The notes under the pieces: generated by a model
Told to the model about the DNA's origin: nothing
The model's input: the letters and a program-made list of their open reading frames with translations, nothing else
Databases searched by the model: none
Assembly: GCF_026642255.1 (NCBI RefSeq)
Contig: NZ_CP113264.1
Location: 6,758,001-6,822,000 of the forward strand
Source of the DNA: Streptomonospora nanhaiensis
GTDB lineage: Bacteria > Actinomycetota > Actinomycetes > Streptosporangiales > Streptosporangiaceae
Direction of reading: 5' to 3'
DNA length: 64,000 nt
In this document: piece after piece, positions 8,493 through 16,923 of the stretch
Layout: each line of letters opens with the position of its first letter
Position numbering within the stretch: position 1 is the first letter of the stretch
Translations under genes and position numbers: made by a program

Positions 8493-9650
8493 ATGAGTGA
8501 CTTCGACCTGTTCAAGACCACCGAGGAGCACGAGGAGCTGCGCGCGGCCGTGCGCTCCGTCTCCGAGGACAAGATCGCGCCCCACGCGGCCGAGGTCGAC
8601 GAGAAGAGCGCCTTCCCGCAGGACGCCCTGGAGGCCCTGGTGGCCACCGACTTCCACGCACCGCACATCGCCGAGCAGTACGACGGCGTCGGCGCCGACG
8701 CCCTGGCCACCTGCATCGTCATCGAGGAGGTCGCCCGCGTGTGCGCCTCCTCCTCCCTCATCCCCGCCGTCAACAAGCTCGGCACCATGCCGCTGATCCT
8801 GGGCGCCTCCGAGGACGTCAAGCAGCGGTACCTGCCCAAGGTGGCCAGTGGCGAGGCGATGTTCTCCTACGGGCTGTCCGAGCGCGAGGCCGGCTCCGAC
8901 ACCGCGAGCATGCGCAGCCAGGCCGTGGCCGACGGCGACGACTGGATCCTCAACGGCCAGAAGTCCTGGATCACCAACGCGGGCGTCAGCGAGTACTACA
9001 CGGTCCTCGCCGTGACCGACCCCGAGGGCGCCCGCGGCCGCAACATCTCGGCGTTCGTCCTCCACGCCGACGACGAGGGCTTCACCCTGGGCGAGCCCGA
9101 GCGCAAGCTCGGCATCAAGGGCTCCCCCACCCGCGAGCTGTTCTTCGACAGCGTGCGCATCCCCGGCGACCGCATCGTCGGCGCCCCGGGCGAGGGCCTC
9201 AAGATCGCCCTGCGCACCCTGGACCACACCCGCGTCACCATCGGCGCGCAGGCCGTCGGCATCGCCCAGGGCGCCCTGGACCACGCCGTGGCCTACGTCA
9301 AGGAGCGCAAGCAGTTCGGCAAGGCGATCGCGGACTTCCAGGGCATCCAGTTCATGCTCGCCGACATGGCGATGAAGCTGGAGACCGCCCGGCAGATGGT
9401 CTACGTGGCCGCCGCCAAGTCCGAGCGCGGCGACGACGACCTGGCCTTCTACGGCGCCGCCGCCAAGTGCTACGCCTCCGACGCCGCCATGGAGATCACC
9501 ACCGACGCGGTGCAGCTGCTCGGCGGCGCGGGCTACGTCAAGGACTTCCCGCTGGAGCGCATGATGCGCGACGCCAAGATCACCCAGATCTACGAGGGCA
9601 CCAACCAGATCCAGCGCATGGTGATGGCCCGCCAGCTCCTCAAGAAGTAG
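8493..9650 (+). CDS. Acyl-CoA dehydrogenase
   Basis: A 385-aa FAD-dependent acyl-CoA dehydrogenase catalysing the first oxidation of acyl-CoA beta-oxidation or branched-chain catabolism, passing electrons to ETF. Family signatures are MFSYGLSEREAGSD, WILNGQKSWITNAG, the central ERKLGIKGSPT, and the C-terminal QLLGGAGYVKDFPLERMMRDAKITQIYEGTNQIQ, containing the Tyr-Glu-Gly-Thr with the likely catalytic Glu. The ATG at 8493 gives the normal family length with AAGGGA upstream; a longer open frame from 8199 would cross the promoter. It is a single gene controlled from the region shared with the divergent TetR gene. Chain-length specificity is not evident. Confidence 0.95.
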   Translation: MSDFDLFKTTEEHEELRAAVRSVSEDKIAPHAAEVDEKSAFPQDALEALVATDFHAPHIAEQYDGVGADALATCIVIEEVARVCASSSLIPAVNKLGTMPLILGASEDVKQRYLPKVASGEAMFSYGLSEREAGSDTASMRSQAVADGDDWILNGQKSWITNAGVSEYYTVLAVTDPEGARGRNISAFVLHADDEGFTLGEPERKLGIKGSPTRELFFDSVRIPGDRIVGAPGEGLKIALRTLDHTRVTIGAQAVGIAQGALDHAVAYVKERKQFGKAIADFQGIQFMLADMAMKLETARQMVYVAAAKSERGDDDLAFYGAAAKCYASDAAMEITTDAVQLLGGAGYVKDFPLERMMRDAKITQIYEGTNQIQRMVMARQLLKK

Positions 9651-9700
9651 GCCGCCGACGTCGGTTTCCGCCGTCACGGCCCGGCCGTGAGGTGACAGCG

Positions 9701-9735
9701 GCAGACCCCCGGTAACCACGTTCCCGGGGGTCTGC
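9701..9735 (+). terminator. Terminator after the acyl-CoA dehydrogenase
   Basis: A perfect 12-bp stem (9701-9712 with 9724-9735) and an 11-nt loop, about 50 bp after the stop codon. A smaller hairpin (TCACGGC/GCCGTGA, 9674-9690) precedes it. Confidence 0.85.
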
Positions 9736-9879
9736 TCCGTCTGTGTCCTGTGCGATCGCCCGCACCGGAACCGGTCGTCGGCCACGCGTCGCCGGGGGCT
9801 CGCCGTTCCACCCGCGCCCCGCCCGGGCCCCGCCCGGGCCCGGACGCCCGCGGAGGGCCCTACGGCGGCCCGGCGGGGG

Positions 9880-10692
9880 TCAGAGGACGGACTCCCGCAT
9901 GAAGCGGGCCAGCGGGATGGGGTCGCGGTTCAGGGCCGCGCGCACCCCCTCGGTGACCTCGGCGGCCCGGCCCGAGACGGCGGCGGCGAAGCGCTCGTTG
10001 AGCGTGTCGATGTACCTCTCGCCCCAGCCCCGGTTGGTGGCGCGGAAGTAGAAGCCCGCCTCGTCCACGGTCTTGAACCGCCACACGGGGCTCTCGGTGC
10101 CCTTCGTCCGCTTGACCACCTCGCGGAAGGTGAGGGCCTGCGGGCCCGTCAGCGTGTACTCCCGGCCCCCGTGGCCGCCCAGCAGGGCGGCGACGGCGGT
10201 GTCCGCGACGTCGCGGGCGTCCACGAAGCTGACCTCGGTCCGGCGCTTGACGGGGAGTTCGAGGCGGCCGTTGCGTGACCGCGCCAGGCTCGCGAACGTG
10301 CCCTCCGTGAAGTCCTGGAACAGCCAGTTGGGCCGCAGGACCGTCCACGTGTGGAACAGGTCCTTGGCCCGCAGCTCGGCGGCGCGCTGGTCCGAGTCGG
10401 AGGGCGCGTGCTCGGTGCCCATGGCGGACATGACCACCGCCCTCCCGACCCCGGCGTCGGCCGCCTTCTCCAGGAACCCGGCGACCCGGTTCCCCAGGGC
10501 GCTGCCGACCGGCGTCACCACGAAGATGCTGCTCACGCCCTTGAGGACGTCGTCCCAGTTGGAGGTGTCGGTCCAGTCCAGGCGCGTCTGAGAGGAACGG
10601 GACGCCCCCGTCGCGGGCAGCCCGCGCCGCGTCAGCTCGGTGAGGACGCGACGGCCCACCATTCCGGTGGCTCCGGTGACCAGTGTGCTCAT
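9880..10692 (-). CDS. NmrA-like NAD(P)-binding oxidoreductase
   Basis: A 270-aa atypical short-chain dehydrogenase of the NmrA/NAD(P)H-azoreductase group. The N-terminus MSTLVTGATGMVGRRV is a GxxGxxG dinucleotide-binding motif. It continues with SSIFVVTPVGSA, VVMSAMGTEHAPSDSD, TVLRPNWLFQDF and SFVDARDVADTAVAAL, all typical of the family, which binds NAD(P) and often senses redox or reduces quinones. The usual catalytic Tyr-x-x-x-Lys of classical SDRs is not evident. The ATG has GGTGG upstream; the open frame continues further without protein-like character. It is divergent from the two-component system at 10979. Confidence 0.9.
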   Translation of the reverse strand: MSTLVTGATGMVGRRVLTELTRRGLPATGASRSSQTRLDWTDTSNWDDVLKGVSSIFVVTPVGSALGNRVAGFLEKAADAGVGRAVVMSAMGTEHAPSDSDQRAAELRAKDLFHTWTVLRPNWLFQDFTEGTFASLARSRNGRLELPVKRRTEVSFVDARDVADTAVAALLGGHGGREYTLTGPQALTFREVVKRTKGTESPVWRFKTVDEAGFYFRATNRGWGERYIDTLNERFAAAVSGRAAEVTEGVRAALNRDPIPLARFMRESVL

Positions 10693-10978
10693 TGGAACCA
10701 CCGTACCGACGGCGCGCGGCCGACCGGACACGAACCGCCAACAGGACCGCGATCTCGGGCGCGGACACGGGCCGGCCGGGGCCTGCGGGCGGGCCCGGCC
10801 GCCCCCGCCCGGGGTGCGGCTCCGGTCCGTGGGCGCCCGCGCGCCGGGTCCGCCCCGACCGGCCGGCCGCGGCCCCGCCACCTGCCCCGACGACCAAAGT
10901 ATGGACCTGGCCGCCATCGGTAGGGCGTGCCGCCGGGCGCCTGCCCGGGGCCGGGCTCCGAACGTAGACTTCACAGCG

Positions 10979-12178
10979 ATGAACGCTTCCACGGTGACCG
11001 GTGCGCAGCGGTGCAGTGCGCGTGACTGGATCGTGGACCTGTCCATGTTCCTGCTCGCCCTCGCCTACGCGGTGACGACCTCCCTCGAACTGCCCGGGGC
11101 CTCTCCCCCCGGCGTCGAGTTCGGCCCGGAGCTGGTGCCCCCGGGGCCGCCGTCCACCTGGTTCGAGGGCGCGGGGCGCCTGGCCGCCTTCCTGGCCTGC
11201 CTGTCCCTCTGGTGGCGCCGCCGCTGGCCGGTCCAGCTCGCCGTCGCACTGGTGCTGGTCTCCGTGGTCTTCCCCCTGGCCATGGGCGCGATGCTCATCG
11301 CCCTGTTCTCCCTGGCCGTGCACCGGTCGCCGCGCACGAGCCTGGCCGTGTTCGGGGTGGGCGCGGCCACCGCCTACCTGCACGCGGTCCTGTGGCCGGA
11401 CCCGCACCTGCCGATGCTGGTCACCGTGCTGCTGAGCGTGGCCATCCAGGGCGCCGTCATCGGCTGGGGGCTGACCGTCCACCACCGGCGCGAGCTCGTG
11501 GAGTCGCTGCGCGACCGGGCCGTGCACGCGGAGACCGAGGCCCAGCTGCGGGCCGAGCACGCCCAGCACCAGGTCAGGGAGGCGATGGCCCGGGAGATCC
11601 ACGACGTGCTCGGGCACCGGCTGTCGCTGCTCAGCGTGCACGCAGGAGCCCTGGAGTACCGGCCCGACGCCCCGTCCGAGGAGGTCGCGCGCTCGGCGAA
11701 GGTGATCCGGGAGAGCGCCCACCAGGCCCTCCAGGACCTGCGGGAGGTGATCGGCGTCCTGCGCGCGCCCGTCGGGGAGCTCCCCCAGCCGACCATGGCC
11801 GACCTCCAGCAGCTCGTGGAGGAGGCCGACGAGGTCGGCGCCCGCGTGGAGTTCGCGGAGGAGTACACCGGGACGGTCCCGGAGCGGACCGGCCGCACCG
11901 CCTACAGGATCGTGCAGGAGGGCCTGACGAACGTGCGCAAGCACTCCCCCGGCGCCGACACCCGGGTACGGGTGAGGGGCGCCCCCGGCGAGGGCCTCGT
12001 GGTGGAGGTGCTCAACGGCCCCTCCCCCGAACCGCCTCCCCCGACCGCCGGCGGGGGTTCGGGCCAGGGCCTGGTCGGCCTGGCGGAGCGGGTCTCCCTC
12101 GCGTCGGGGCGCCTGGAGCACGGGCCGGCCGCCGGTGGTGGCTGGCGCCTGTCCGCCTGGCTACCGTGGCCCGTATGA
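10979..12178 (+). CDS. Two-component sensor histidine kinase (NarL-type partner, HisKA_3)
   Basis: A 399-aa membrane histidine kinase. The N-terminal half has four to five hydrophobic segments (residues about 20-170) and no large extracellular domain, so it probably senses the membrane or uses an accessory protein. The DHp domain has the HisKA_3 box AREIHDVLGHRLSLLSVHAGA with the phospho-accepting His. The ATPase domain shows RIVQEGLTNVRKHSPGA (N box) and GGGSGQGLVGLAERVSLASG (G box). The ATG at 10979 is the first Met before the membrane part; upstream sequence in frame is Arg/Pro-rich. Its stop overlaps the regulator start (ATGA), so the pair is translationally coupled. The signal is unknown. 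Confidence 0.93.
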   Translation: MNASTVTGAQRCSARDWIVDLSMFLLALAYAVTTSLELPGASPPGVEFGPELVPPGPPSTWFEGAGRLAAFLACLSLWWRRRWPVQLAVALVLVSVVFPLAMGAMLIALFSLAVHRSPRTSLAVFGVGAATAYLHAVLWPDPHLPMLVTVLLSVAIQGAVIGWGLTVHHRRELVESLRDRAVHAETEAQLRAEHAQHQVREAMAREIHDVLGHRLSLLSVHAGALEYRPDAPSEEVARSAKVIRESAHQALQDLREVIGVLRAPVGELPQPTMADLQQLVEEADEVGARVEFAEEYTGTVPERTGRTAYRIVQEGLTNVRKHSPGADTRVRVRGAPGEGLVVEVLNGPSPEPPPPTAGGGSGQGLVGLAERVSLASGRLEHGPAAGGGWRLSAWLPWPV

Positions 12179-12864
12179 GTCGAACAGAGCGGGGAGCCAG
12201 GGAGATCGGGGTGGTGATCGTCGACGACGACGCGCTGGTCCGGGTCGGCCTGGTGATGATGATGGGCGGCGCGCCCGACATCCGGGTGCTGGCCGAGGCC
12301 GAGGACGGCGGGTCGGTCCTCGGCCTGGTCGAGCGTTACTCCCCCGACGTGGTCCTGATGGACATCCGCATGCCGACGGTGGACGGCCTGACGGCGACGG
12401 AGCGGCTGCGCTCCCTGGAGGACCCGCCCGAGGTGCTGGTGCTGACCACGTTCGACGCCGACGAGCACGTGCTGCGCGCGCTGCGGGCGGGCGCGGCCGG
12501 GTTCCTGCTCAAGGACACCCCTCCGGCGGAGATCGTGGAGTCGGTGCGGCAGGTCTCGCGGGGCATGTCGGTGCTCTCCCCCGCCGTGACGCGCCGCCTG
12601 GTCGACCGGGTGGGCGCGGGCGACCACGGGGCACGGGCGGGCCGGGCGCGCGAACGGCTGGCGGCGCTGAACGGCCGTGAGCTGGAGGTGGCGGTGGCGG
12701 TCGGCGAGGGCCGGTCCAACGCCGACATCGCCTCGCGCCTCTTCCTCAGCGTGCCGACGGTCAAGACGCACGTGTCGAGCATCCTGACCAAGCTGGGGCT
12801 GAACAACCGGGTGCAGGTCGCGCTCCTGGTCCACGACGCGCAGCTCCTCGACGGCGGCGGCTGA
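12175..12864 (+). CDS. LuxR/NarL-family response regulator
   Basis: A 229-aa two-component response regulator. The receiver domain has the acidic pair in VVIVDDDALVR, the phospho-acceptor Asp in DVVLMDIRMPTVDG, the conserved Thr in VLVLTTFDADE and Lys in FLLKDTPP. The C-terminal LuxR-type helix-turn-helix covers ALNGRELEVAVAVGEGRSNADIASRLFLSVPTVKTHVSSILTKLGLNNRVQ. It overlaps the kinase stop by 4 nt and is its cognate partner. Targets may include the flanking genes, but no binding site was identified. Confidence 0.95.
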   Translation: MSRTERGAREIGVVIVDDDALVRVGLVMMMGGAPDIRVLAEAEDGGSVLGLVERYSPDVVLMDIRMPTVDGLTATERLRSLEDPPEVLVLTTFDADEHVLRALRAGAAGFLLKDTPPAEIVESVRQVSRGMSVLSPAVTRRLVDRVGAGDHGARAGRARERLAALNGRELEVAVAVGEGRSNADIASRLFLSVPTVKTHVSSILTKLGLNNRVQVALLVHDAQLLDGGG

Positions 12865-12881
12865 GACCCCGCCGCGGCGGT

Positions 12882-12907
12882 CCGCGCCCCGCCTCCCCGG
12901 GGCGCGG
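12882..12907 (+). terminator. Terminator after the two-component operon
   Basis: A 9-bp GC stem (CCGCGCCCC/GGGGCGCGG) with an 8-nt loop, 17 bp after the response-regulator stop codon. Confidence 0.6.
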
Positions 12908-12984
12908 GTTACGCCGTCCCCCCGTCGGGCAGGGCCGTAACGAGGGCTCCTCGGAAGGACTGCTCCGCGGGAAGGGAGGATCGG

Positions 12985-13914
12985 ATGGACGACAGCGACT
13001 ACTACCCCGGCGTGCTCGACGCCGTCATGGAACAGGTCCGGAGCCACATCGGCGAGGGGCGGGTCGCCGACTACATCCCCGAGCTGGCCGACGTGGACCC
13101 GGACGAGTTCGGGTTCTCGATCGCCACCGTGGACGGCGGCATGTACAGCACCGGCGACCAGGCGCGCACCCGCTTCTCCATGCAGAGCATCACCAAGGTG
13201 TTCACCCTGGCCCTGGTGATGCGGGGCCACGCGGGGTCCGACGTGTGGAAGCGGGTGCACCGGGAGCCGTCGGGCAACGCCTTCAACTCCCTCCACCAGC
13301 TGGAGTTCGAGAACGGCGTTCCGCGCAACCCCATGATCAACCCGGGGGCGCTCATCGTCACCGACCAGCTCCTGTCCGACACCGGGGACGCGGTCGGGGA
13401 GCTGCGGAAGCTGCTGTGCGAGGAGACCGGCGACCCCGACCTGCACACGGACAACCTGGTCGCGGAGTCCGAGTCCAGGAGCGGCGACCGCAACCGCGCG
13501 CTGGCCTACCTCATGGCGAGCTTCGGCAACATCCGGAACCCGGTGCCGGAGGTGCTGGACCACTACTTCCGGCAGTGCTCCATCACCGTCAGCTGCGAGG
13601 AGCTGGCCAGGGCCGGCCTGTTCCTGGCCCGGCGCGGCAGGCGGGCGGACGGCTCGGAGCTGCTCAGCGTCTCGGACACCCGCCGGATCCTGGCGGTGAT
13701 GCTGACCTGCGGCACGTACGACGCCGCGGGGGAGTTCGCGTACCGCGTCGGGATCCCCTGCAAGAGCGGGGTGGGGGGCGGCATCCTCGCGGTCGTCCCG
13801 GGGCGGTGCACGGTGGCGGCCTGGGGCCCCGGGCTGGACGCCAAGGGCAACTCGGTGACGGCTGCCCTCGCGCTGGAGGCCTTCACCGACGTCACCGGCT
13901 GCTCGGTGTTCTGA
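12985..13914 (+). CDS. glsA: Glutaminase A
   Basis: A 309-aa glutaminase, hydrolysing L-glutamine to glutamate and ammonia; cytosolic. It belongs to the serine-dependent glutaminase family: the nucleophile/general-base pair is S68-x-x-K71 in RFSMQSITKVF. Further family blocks are NPMINPGALIV, the NRALAYLMASFGNI helix and PCKSGVGGGILAVVPG near the C-terminus. Length is normal (about 305-310 aa). A GGGAGGAT site lies before the ATG. It is a single gene following the two-component operon after a hairpin; a role in nitrogen or acid homeostasis is likely. Confidence 0.96.
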   Translation: MDDSDYYPGVLDAVMEQVRSHIGEGRVADYIPELADVDPDEFGFSIATVDGGMYSTGDQARTRFSMQSITKVFTLALVMRGHAGSDVWKRVHREPSGNAFNSLHQLEFENGVPRNPMINPGALIVTDQLLSDTGDAVGELRKLLCEETGDPDLHTDNLVAESESRSGDRNRALAYLMASFGNIRNPVPEVLDHYFRQCSITVSCEELARAGLFLARRGRRADGSELLSVSDTRRILAVMLTCGTYDAAGEFAYRVGIPCKSGVGGGILAVVPGRCTVAAWGPGLDAKGNSVTAALALEAFTDVTGCSVF

Positions 13915-14057
13915 GCGGCGCGCGGAGCCGGGACGCGTGGGCCGGGGCCGGGACGCACGGGGCCGCCCGGTCCGGGGAGCCCGGAGGCGATGAGTTCCGC
14001 CGCGCCGCCGGGTCCCAGTCCGTGTACACCCGACCACCCTCGTCCGAGGAGGACGCC

Positions 14058-14636
14058 ATGACCGCCACCTACACCTTCGACGTCTTCTCCAGCCTCGACG
14101 GCTTCGGCTCCTACGGCGGGGACGGCGACTGGGGAGGCTACTGGGGCAAGCAGGGCCCGGAGCTCCTCGGCCACCGCCTCGCCCTGTACGACGCGGAGCA
14201 GCGGATGGTCCTCGGAGCGACCACCTACCGGGAATTCGCCCGGATGCTGGGGCCGGACCCCGACGCGGGCGACCCCTGGGTCGCCCGGATGAGGGACCTG
14301 CCCCTGACGGTGGTCTCGACCACCCTGGAGGAACCCCTCGACTGGCCGGGCGACGCGACCGTCGCCCGCGGCGGCGCCGTCGACGCCGTCGCCCGGCTCA
14401 AGGAGGAGTCCGCGGTCCCGCTGCGCTCACACGGCAGCCTGTCGATGAACCGCTCCCTGATGGCCGCCGGCCTGGTCGACCTCGTCCAGGTGACGATCTT
14501 CCCCGTGATCACCGGCCGCACCGGAACGGCACCGCTCTTCCGGGGCGCGGCCGACTTCGACCTCGACCTGGTCGACCACCGGACGCTGGACGGCCGCGTC
14601 CAGGAACTCGTCTACCGGCCCGCCCTGCACGCCTGA
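14058..14636 (+). CDS. Dihydrofolate reductase family protein (RibD C-terminal-like)
   Basis: A 192-aa reductase-fold protein of the RibD C-terminal/YwjB-type group that resembles DHFR but usually acts on other pteridine- or flavin-related substrates. The N-terminal strand TYTFDVFSSLDGFGS, the RMVLGATTYREFARML segment, the TVVSTTLEEPLDW strand and LVDLVQVTIFPVITGRTGTAPLF match this family. GAGGAGGA lies 5-6 nt before the ATG. It follows glsA by about 140 bp with no clear promoter or terminator between and converges with the kinase gene. The true substrate is unknown; NADPH dependence is inferred from the family. Confidence 0.88.
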   Translation: MTATYTFDVFSSLDGFGSYGGDGDWGGYWGKQGPELLGHRLALYDAEQRMVLGATTYREFARMLGPDPDAGDPWVARMRDLPLTVVSTTLEEPLDWPGDATVARGGAVDAVARLKEESAVPLRSHGSLSMNRSLMAAGLVDLVQVTIFPVITGRTGTAPLFRGAADFDLDLVDHRTLDGRVQELVYRPALHA

Positions 14637-14734
14637 GGCCTACCAGGTGCCGACCTCCAAGAACACTCCCACGGCCCTGTGCCGAGACGGCTTGACCGAA
14701 GCCGCTCGACATCCCTGGGAGCGCCCCGGCCGGG

Positions 14735-16426
14735 TCAGGCGTCCGGGTCGAAGGTCTGCGCCATGTGGTCCAGCATCTCCCGGTTGAGGTCGGGGTGCTC
14801 GTTGCTGGCCACGAGGAACAGGGCGTAGCCCCTGTCCTCGGTGTGGAAGCCCCGGTTGATGCCGTGCATCCGGCCGCCCCTGCCGTCGTAGGTGAACTCC
14901 CAGTCGGCCGCGCTGACGTAGTCGTCGGCCCAGTCGGCGTCGACGTCCTCGATGCCGACGAGTTCGTAGCCGGGGAAGTTGCCGCGCACGCCGGGCTCGG
15001 CGGCGCGCCAGTCGTCACCGGCGTCGGGGTTGGGGCTGTCCGTGTACTCCACGAGCAGGTAACCGCCGTCGGGGTTGCGGAAGTAGACCTGGACCCCCGA
15101 CCGGTCGATCTCCCAGTCCTCGGGGACGTCCACGGCGAAACCGTTCTCGTCCTCGTGGCGGACGAGGTGGTCCCACCTGTCGTCCTCCTCGTCCTGCTCC
15201 TCCTCCGGGTCCGCGTCCTCGGCCCCGGAGGAGGCCTCCGGCTCGGAACCGGGTTCCGCCGAGGGCTCGGCCTCCTCCGACGCTCCGTCCCCGCCCTCCG
15301 CGGACGGTTCGACGGCGGCCTGCTCGGAGTCGCCGACGAGTCCGGCGCCGGTGTCGCCGGACCGGTTGACGGCCACCAGGACGCCGGTGGTCGGGCCCCC
15401 GACCAGCAGGACGAGCACGAGGGCGAGGAGCAGGAGGGGCCCCCGCCGCCGACCGGGGCCGCCGCCGGAGGGGCGGGGGGCGGGCGGCACGGGGACGGGC
15501 GCGGCGGACTCGGCGCGCGCCTCGGCCGCGGCCGGCCCCTCCGCGGGCCCCGTCGCGGCCGGGGCCGGCGCCACCGCCGTGGCGGGGGTGTCGGAGGCGT
15601 CGCGGATCTCGCGGAGCCACGTGCGGACCTCGCTCACGGACGGCCGGTCCTCCGGCCGCTTCTCGCACAGCGACTCCAGGACCGGGCGCAGCGGGCCCGC
15701 GTTGACCGGCTCGGGCAGGTCCTGGGTGACGATGGCGGTCAGCGTCGCCATGGGGGTCGGCCGGTCGAACGGGAGCGTGCCCTCGGAGGCCTGGTAGAGG
15801 GTGATGCCCAGGGCCCACATGTCCGAGGCCGGGGTGGCGGAGTGCCCGTGCGCGATCTCCGGCGCCAGGTAGCTCGGCGACCCGATCAGCAGGCCGGTGC
15901 TGGTGAGGTGGGTGGAGCCGTCCAGGTGGGCGATGCCGAAGTCGGTCAGGACCGCGCGGTCGTTCCCGGCGATGAGCACGTTGCCCGGCTTGATGTCGCG
16001 GTGCACGATGCCCCGCGCGTGCGCCTCGGCCAGCCCGGCCGCCATCTGCTCGCCGATGTCGGCGACCCTCTTCGCCGACAGGGCCCCGTCGGAGCGGATG
16101 AGGTCGCCCAGGGAGGGGCCCAGGACGAGTTCCATCACGATCCACGGGCGGCCGTCCTCCTCCGCCACGTCGAACACGGTGATGATCGAGGGGTGGCTGA
16201 GCTGCGCCGCGCTGCGCGCCTCTCGAAGCATCCGGGTGCGCAGCACGTCGACCTCGTGCGCGGGGAGGTTGGGGGGCGTGGTCAGTTCCTTGACCGCGAC
16301 GGGGCGGTCGAGGAGGGTGTCGGTGCCCCGCCAGACGCGCCCCATGCCGCCGGCTCCGATGACCTCGTCCAGGCGGTACCGGTTGGCCAGGACACGGCCG
16401 GGGTCGGCTTCCGAGCTGTTCGTCAA
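14735..16426 (-). CDS. Transmembrane serine/threonine protein kinase
   Basis: A 563-aa Hanks-type kinase with all core motifs: Gly loop GAGGMGRV (24-31), K46 in AVK, HRDIKPGNV with catalytic D144, DFG (162-164) and APE (188-190). A Pro/Ala-rich juxtamembrane linker leads to a single membrane helix (about 329-352). The extracellular part begins with a Glu/Asp/Ser/Pro-rich stalk (about 360-415) and ends in a compact domain of about 130 aa (FAVDVPEDWEI to MAQTFDPDA) resembling the small PsbP/DUF1795-like ligand domains of actinobacterial kinases. No PASTA repeats are present, so it is not the PknB cell-wall kinase. It is monocistronic. Confidence 0.95.
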   Translation of the reverse strand: MTNSSEADPGRVLANRYRLDEVIGAGGMGRVWRGTDTLLDRPVAVKELTTPPNLPAHEVDVLRTRMLREARSAAQLSHPSIITVFDVAEEDGRPWIVMELVLGPSLGDLIRSDGALSAKRVADIGEQMAAGLAEAHARGIVHRDIKPGNVLIAGNDRAVLTDFGIAHLDGSTHLTSTGLLIGSPSYLAPEIAHGHSATPASDMWALGITLYQASEGTLPFDRPTPMATLTAIVTQDLPEPVNAGPLRPVLESLCEKRPEDRPSVSEVRTWLREIRDASDTPATAVAPAPAATGPAEGPAAAEARAESAAPVPVPPAPRPSGGGPGRRRGPLLLLALVLVLLVGGPTTGVLVAVNRSGDTGAGLVGDSEQAAVEPSAEGGDGASEEAEPSAEPGSEPEASSGAEDADPEEEQDEEDDRWDHLVRHEDENGFAVDVPEDWEIDRSGVQVYFRNPDGGYLLVEYTDSPNPDAGDDWRAAEPGVRGNFPGYELVGIEDVDADWADDYVSAADWEFTYDGRGGRMHGINRGFHTEDRGYALFLVASNEHPDLNREMLDHMAQTFDPDA

Positions 16427-16602
16427 GGCGCGATTCCTCTGTGGGGGAAGGCGGTGTGTGAGGGTTCCGGGACGCGGAGGGGAAGGTCGGGGGTCGCCAC
16501 GATTCTAGGAGCCCGGGGCGACTCCTGCCGCTCTTCCCCGGGGCGGCATGTCGGTGGCCCCTGTCGGCCAAGCGCCCGTGGGACCTCCCTGAAATGCGAC
16601 GA

Positions 16603-16640
16603 TCCCGCCGGAAACACCTGAGGGCGTCCATCCGGCGGGA
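16603..16640. terminator. Hairpin between the kinase and P450 genes
   Basis: TCCCGCCGGA (16603-16612) and TCCGGCGGGA (16631-16640) form a perfect 10-bp stem with an 18-nt loop. Transcripts from the P450 region would terminate here, beyond the P450 remnant. Confidence 0.55.
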
Positions 16641-16674
16641 CCGAATCACCGGGAGTGTCACACCCGGAAACCGT

Positions 16675-16923
16675 TCAGCGGAGGCGCACCGGGAGGGGCG
16701 CGACCCCGGAGACGATGGTCGAGGGCGGCGGGGCCGGCCCGTCGGCGCCCTCACCGGCGTCGAACGCCCTCCGGTGCCTCTTGTCCTTCCGGATCCGCGT
16801 GTCGGCCAGGGCCTCGGCGACCCCGGCGTGCGTGGTCACGACCCACGCAGCAACCTCTCCAGGAAGCCCGACAGGGACGACAGGGCCGATCTCCCGGAGG
16901 TGGGCCGCTTGTGCGCGGAGGTT
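16675..16923 (-). pseudogene. N-terminal remnant of a second cytochrome P450 (CYP154-like)
   Basis: On the minus strand, in a different frame from the P450 gene whose 3' end it overlaps, about 80 residues read like a P450 N-terminus: AQAAHLREIGPVVPVGLP, then EVAAWVVTTHAGVAEALADT, then RIRKDKRHRRAFDAGEG. The pattern (helix A, paired beta strands, Trp-Val-Val-Thr-x-His, then ADxRIxKD) is that of bacterial class I P450s and parallels the N-terminus of the upstream P450. It stops at 16675, with no I helix, K helix or heme-Cys region in the following DNA, so most of the gene is deleted. No start codon is needed if it once followed its neighbour. Confidence 0.75.
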
